The notes beneath the pieces were generated by a model, which worked only from the letters and a program-made list of their open reading frames with translations, was not told the DNA's origin and did not search any database. Below, in pieces: positions 5,755 to 7,334 of a DNA stretch of 7,334 bases. Position 1 is the stretch's first letter, and every line of letters begins with the position of its first letter. Source of the stretch: JACPRB01 sp964468745 (GTDB lineage: Bacteria > Planctomycetota > MHYJ01 > JACPRB01); contig CAYXVY010000127.1 of NCBI GenBank assembly GCA_964468745.1, positions 1 to 7,334 of the forward strand, in the 5' to 3' direction. The translations under genes were made by a program, and so were the position numbers.

Positions 5755-7125
5755 ATGTCTAAAAACCTTCGCGAGCGCCTGGGCCAGATCGACCCGTACA
5801 ACGCCGAGTTCGTCTCCTCCGTGCGCGAGGACGAGCGGCTCGTTCCGTTCGACATCCAGGGATCGATTGCCCACGCAAAGATGCTCGGCAAGCAGGGTCT
5901 CGTCTCCAAGGAGGAATGCACCGACATCGTCGCGGGTCTCGAGCAAATTCTCGGGGAATGGCAGAAGGGGAAGTTCAAGCTCGACGCGGCGTTCGAAGAC
6001 GTGCACATGAACGTCGAGCAGCGCCTCACGCAGATCACCGAGGCGGGCGCGAAGCTCCACACGGCGCGCAGCCGGAACGACCAGGTCGCGCTCGACCTGC
6101 GCCTGTGGGCCGTGAACGAATCCGACGTGCTGATTCGCGCGATCCGTGCGCTGCAGACCGCACTGATCGGCCGGGCCCACGAACACGAAACGACGCTGAT
6201 GCCGGGCATCACGCACCTGCAGCACGCGCAGCCGATCCATTTCGCGCACGTCCTCCTCGCGTGGAACGACGCGCTGGATCGCGACGCCCGACGGCTGGCC
6301 GGCTGCTGGGAGCGCCTGAACATCTCGCCGCTCGGCGCGTGCGCGCTCGCCGGCACGTCGCTGCCGATCGACCCCGTCGCGGTGGCCCGCGAGCTCGGCC
6401 TCGCCGGCGCGTTCGCGAATTCGCTCGACGCGGTGGGCGATCGCGACTTTTGCGTCGAGTTCGCGCTCGACTGCGCGCTCATCATGATCCACCTGTCGCA
6501 GATGGCGGAGATGCTCGTGCTCTGGTCGACACCGGAGTTCGACTACATCGAGCTTCCGGACGAGCTGTGCACGAGTTCCAGCATCATGCCGCAGAAGAAG
6601 AATCCGGACATGATCGAGCTCGTGCGCGGAAAAGTCGGGCGCGTCGTGGCGACCGTCAACGAACTCCTCGTGACGCTCAAGGGCCTCCCCATCGGCTACA
6701 ACAGGGATCTCCAGATGACGAAGGGGCCGATGTTCGCGGCCGCCGACACCACGCGCGCCTGCCTCAAGGCGATGACGCTCGCGACCGAGAAAATGGACGT
6801 GCACACCGATCGCCTCGAGCAGTGGACGCACGACGGGCAGATGTTCGCGACGGACCTCGCGGAGTATCTGGTGCGCAAGGGGATTCCGTTCCGCGTCGCG
6901 CACGGCGCCATCGGGCGCCTCATGAAGCACTGCGCGGAGGAGCAGATCGATCTCGTCGAATTGCCGCTCAAGGAGCTCAAGAAGTACCACGCGTCGTTCG
7001 AGAAAGACGCGCTCGCCCTCCTCGACCCAAAGGTGTCCGTCGCCAACCGCAACTCTCCCGGTGGAACCGGAACGGAGCAGGTGCGCAAGCGGCTGGCGGG
7101 GCTCAAGGGAGCGTCGGGTGAGTAA
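5755..7125 (+). CDS. argH: Argininosuccinate lyase
   Basis: This 456-residue enzyme of the fumarase/aspartase superfamily splits argininosuccinate into arginine and fumarate, the last step of arginine synthesis. It works as a homotetramer in the cytoplasm. Residues 102-111 (HTARSRNDQV) and ITHLQHAQPIHFAH near 153-166 are typical of the family. The superfamily signature loop reads TSSSIMPQKKNPD at 273-285, where the usual form is TGSS(l/i)MPQKKNPD, so Gly is replaced by Ser at 274. The C-terminal NSPGGTGTEQVRKRL is also typical. The ATG at 5755 lies two bases after the argG stop and is preceded by GGGAG. A GTG at 5743 in the same frame would add only four residues. The final 8 bases overlap the next gene. 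Both the length (about 460) and the motifs are normal. Confidence 0.97.
   Translation: MSKNLRERLGQIDPYNAEFVSSVREDERLVPFDIQGSIAHAKMLGKQGLVSKEECTDIVAGLEQILGEWQKGKFKLDAAFEDVHMNVEQRLTQITEAGAKLHTARSRNDQVALDLRLWAVNESDVLIRAIRALQTALIGRAHEHETTLMPGITHLQHAQPIHFAHVLLAWNDALDRDARRLAGCWERLNISPLGACALAGTSLPIDPVAVARELGLAGAFANSLDAVGDRDFCVEFALDCALIMIHLSQMAEMLVLWSTPEFDYIELPDELCTSSSIMPQKKNPDMIELVRGKVGRVVATVNELLVTLKGLPIGYNRDLQMTKGPMFAAADTTRACLKAMTLATEKMDVHTDRLEQWTHDGQMFATDLAEYLVRKGIPFRVAHGAIGRLMKHCAEEQIDLVELPLKELKKYHASFEKDALALLDPKVSVANRNSPGGTGTEQVRKRLAGLKGASGE
7106..7111 (+). promoter_or_regulatory. Ribosome binding site of the gene after argH
   Basis: AGGGAG sits inside the end of argH, 6 bases before the GTG at 7118. 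This strong site is the main reason to believe that a gene starts there in the +1 frame. Confidence 0.6.
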
Positions 7126-7334
7126 GGTCCACATCGACAAGTTCTCGTCCTCGACGGCACGGCTCACGATCGAGAATCCGGTCGAGGTCGCGAAGACGTT
7201 CACGCCCGAGCCGGGCATGGTGGTGATCGTCCGCGCGCTCACCGAAAACCCGATGTACCCCGACGTCGAGCTGGTGGACGGCACATTCTCGCGCGTAAAG
7301 ACGGGCGACGTGATCGCCGGCGTCTTCGGCAGCC
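7118..7334 (+). CDS. Unrecognised gene, 5' end only, overlapping argH
   Basis: From GTG 7118 the frame is open to the window edge (72 codons). It begins VSKVHIDKFSSSTARLTIEN and continues through a hydrophobic strand MVVIVRALTENP to GDVIAGVFGS at the edge. The start overlaps the last 8 bases of argH and has a good ribosome binding site, so it is probably the fourth gene of the arginine operon and translationally coupled to argH. Codon choice matches the neighbours (C/G at third positions). There is no signal peptide or membrane helix in the visible part. The alternation of hydrophobic residues suggests a beta-rich N-terminal domain. I do not recognise the family and give no function. A role near arginine metabolism would be inferred from position only. 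Confidence 0.65.
   Translation, partial: MSKVHIDKFSSSTARLTIENPVEVAKTFTPEPGMVVIVRALTENPMYPDVELVDGTFSRVKTGDVIAGVFGS

Noticed and set aside
5671..7284. A 537-codon open frame on the minus strand opposite argH
   Set aside because: It is antisense to a complete argH with clear signature motifs, and its composition (R, V, E, H, D rich) is that of a codon-bias shadow.
1..7334. CRISPR arrays, tRNA or rRNA genes, insertion sequences and phage genes
   Set aside because: No spaced direct repeats, cloverleaf-like segments, transposase motifs or terminal inverted repeats were seen. Composition is even across the window, with no sign of recent transfer.

Overview
The window is a GC-rich (about two thirds G+C by eye), densely packed bacterial stretch. 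It has short gaps, overlapping stop and start codons, and C/G-rich third positions. A diaminopimelate epimerase gene and a pair of inner-membrane assembly proteins of the type II secretion / type IV pilus kind point to a Gram-negative-type, diderm bacterium. The first gene resembles RNase HII-like proteins I recall from Planctomycetes, and the secretion protein resembles GspL of deltaproteobacteria. The phylum cannot be fixed from this window alone.

Layout, left to right. (1) Positions 1-733, minus strand: the N-terminal 244 codons of an RNase HII-like protein, cut by the window edge. (2) 734-808: a short divergent intergenic region. (3) 809-1654, plus strand: dapF, complete. (4) 1695-3380 and 3377-3901: two overlapping genes for a GspL-like (PilM-plus-PilN-like) membrane protein and a small GspM/PilO-like membrane protein. 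(5) 3902-4076: an intergenic region with a stem-loop, a good sigma70-type promoter and two tandem ARG-box-like operators. (6) 4077-7125: argR, argG and argH as a tight operon. (7) 7118-7334: the start of an unrecognised gene overlapping the end of argH.

How they work together. ArgG and ArgH carry out the last two steps of arginine synthesis (citrulline to argininosuccinate to arginine). ArgR is the arginine-responsive repressor and is the first gene of the same operon. The promoter is overlaid by two operator-like palindromes whose centres lie exactly 21 bp apart, so the operon looks self-regulating: its product arginine would activate ArgR, which would shut off both itself and argGH. DapF makes meso-diaminopimelate for lysine and peptidoglycan. 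The GspL/GspM-like pair would form part of an inner-membrane platform for a secretion or pilus machine whose other genes must lie elsewhere.

Most of the window is well-known biology. The points most worth following are the RNase HII-like protein with an apparent loss of a catalytic aspartate, the isolated secretion-platform gene pair, the ArgR operator, and the unknown gene coupled to argH.
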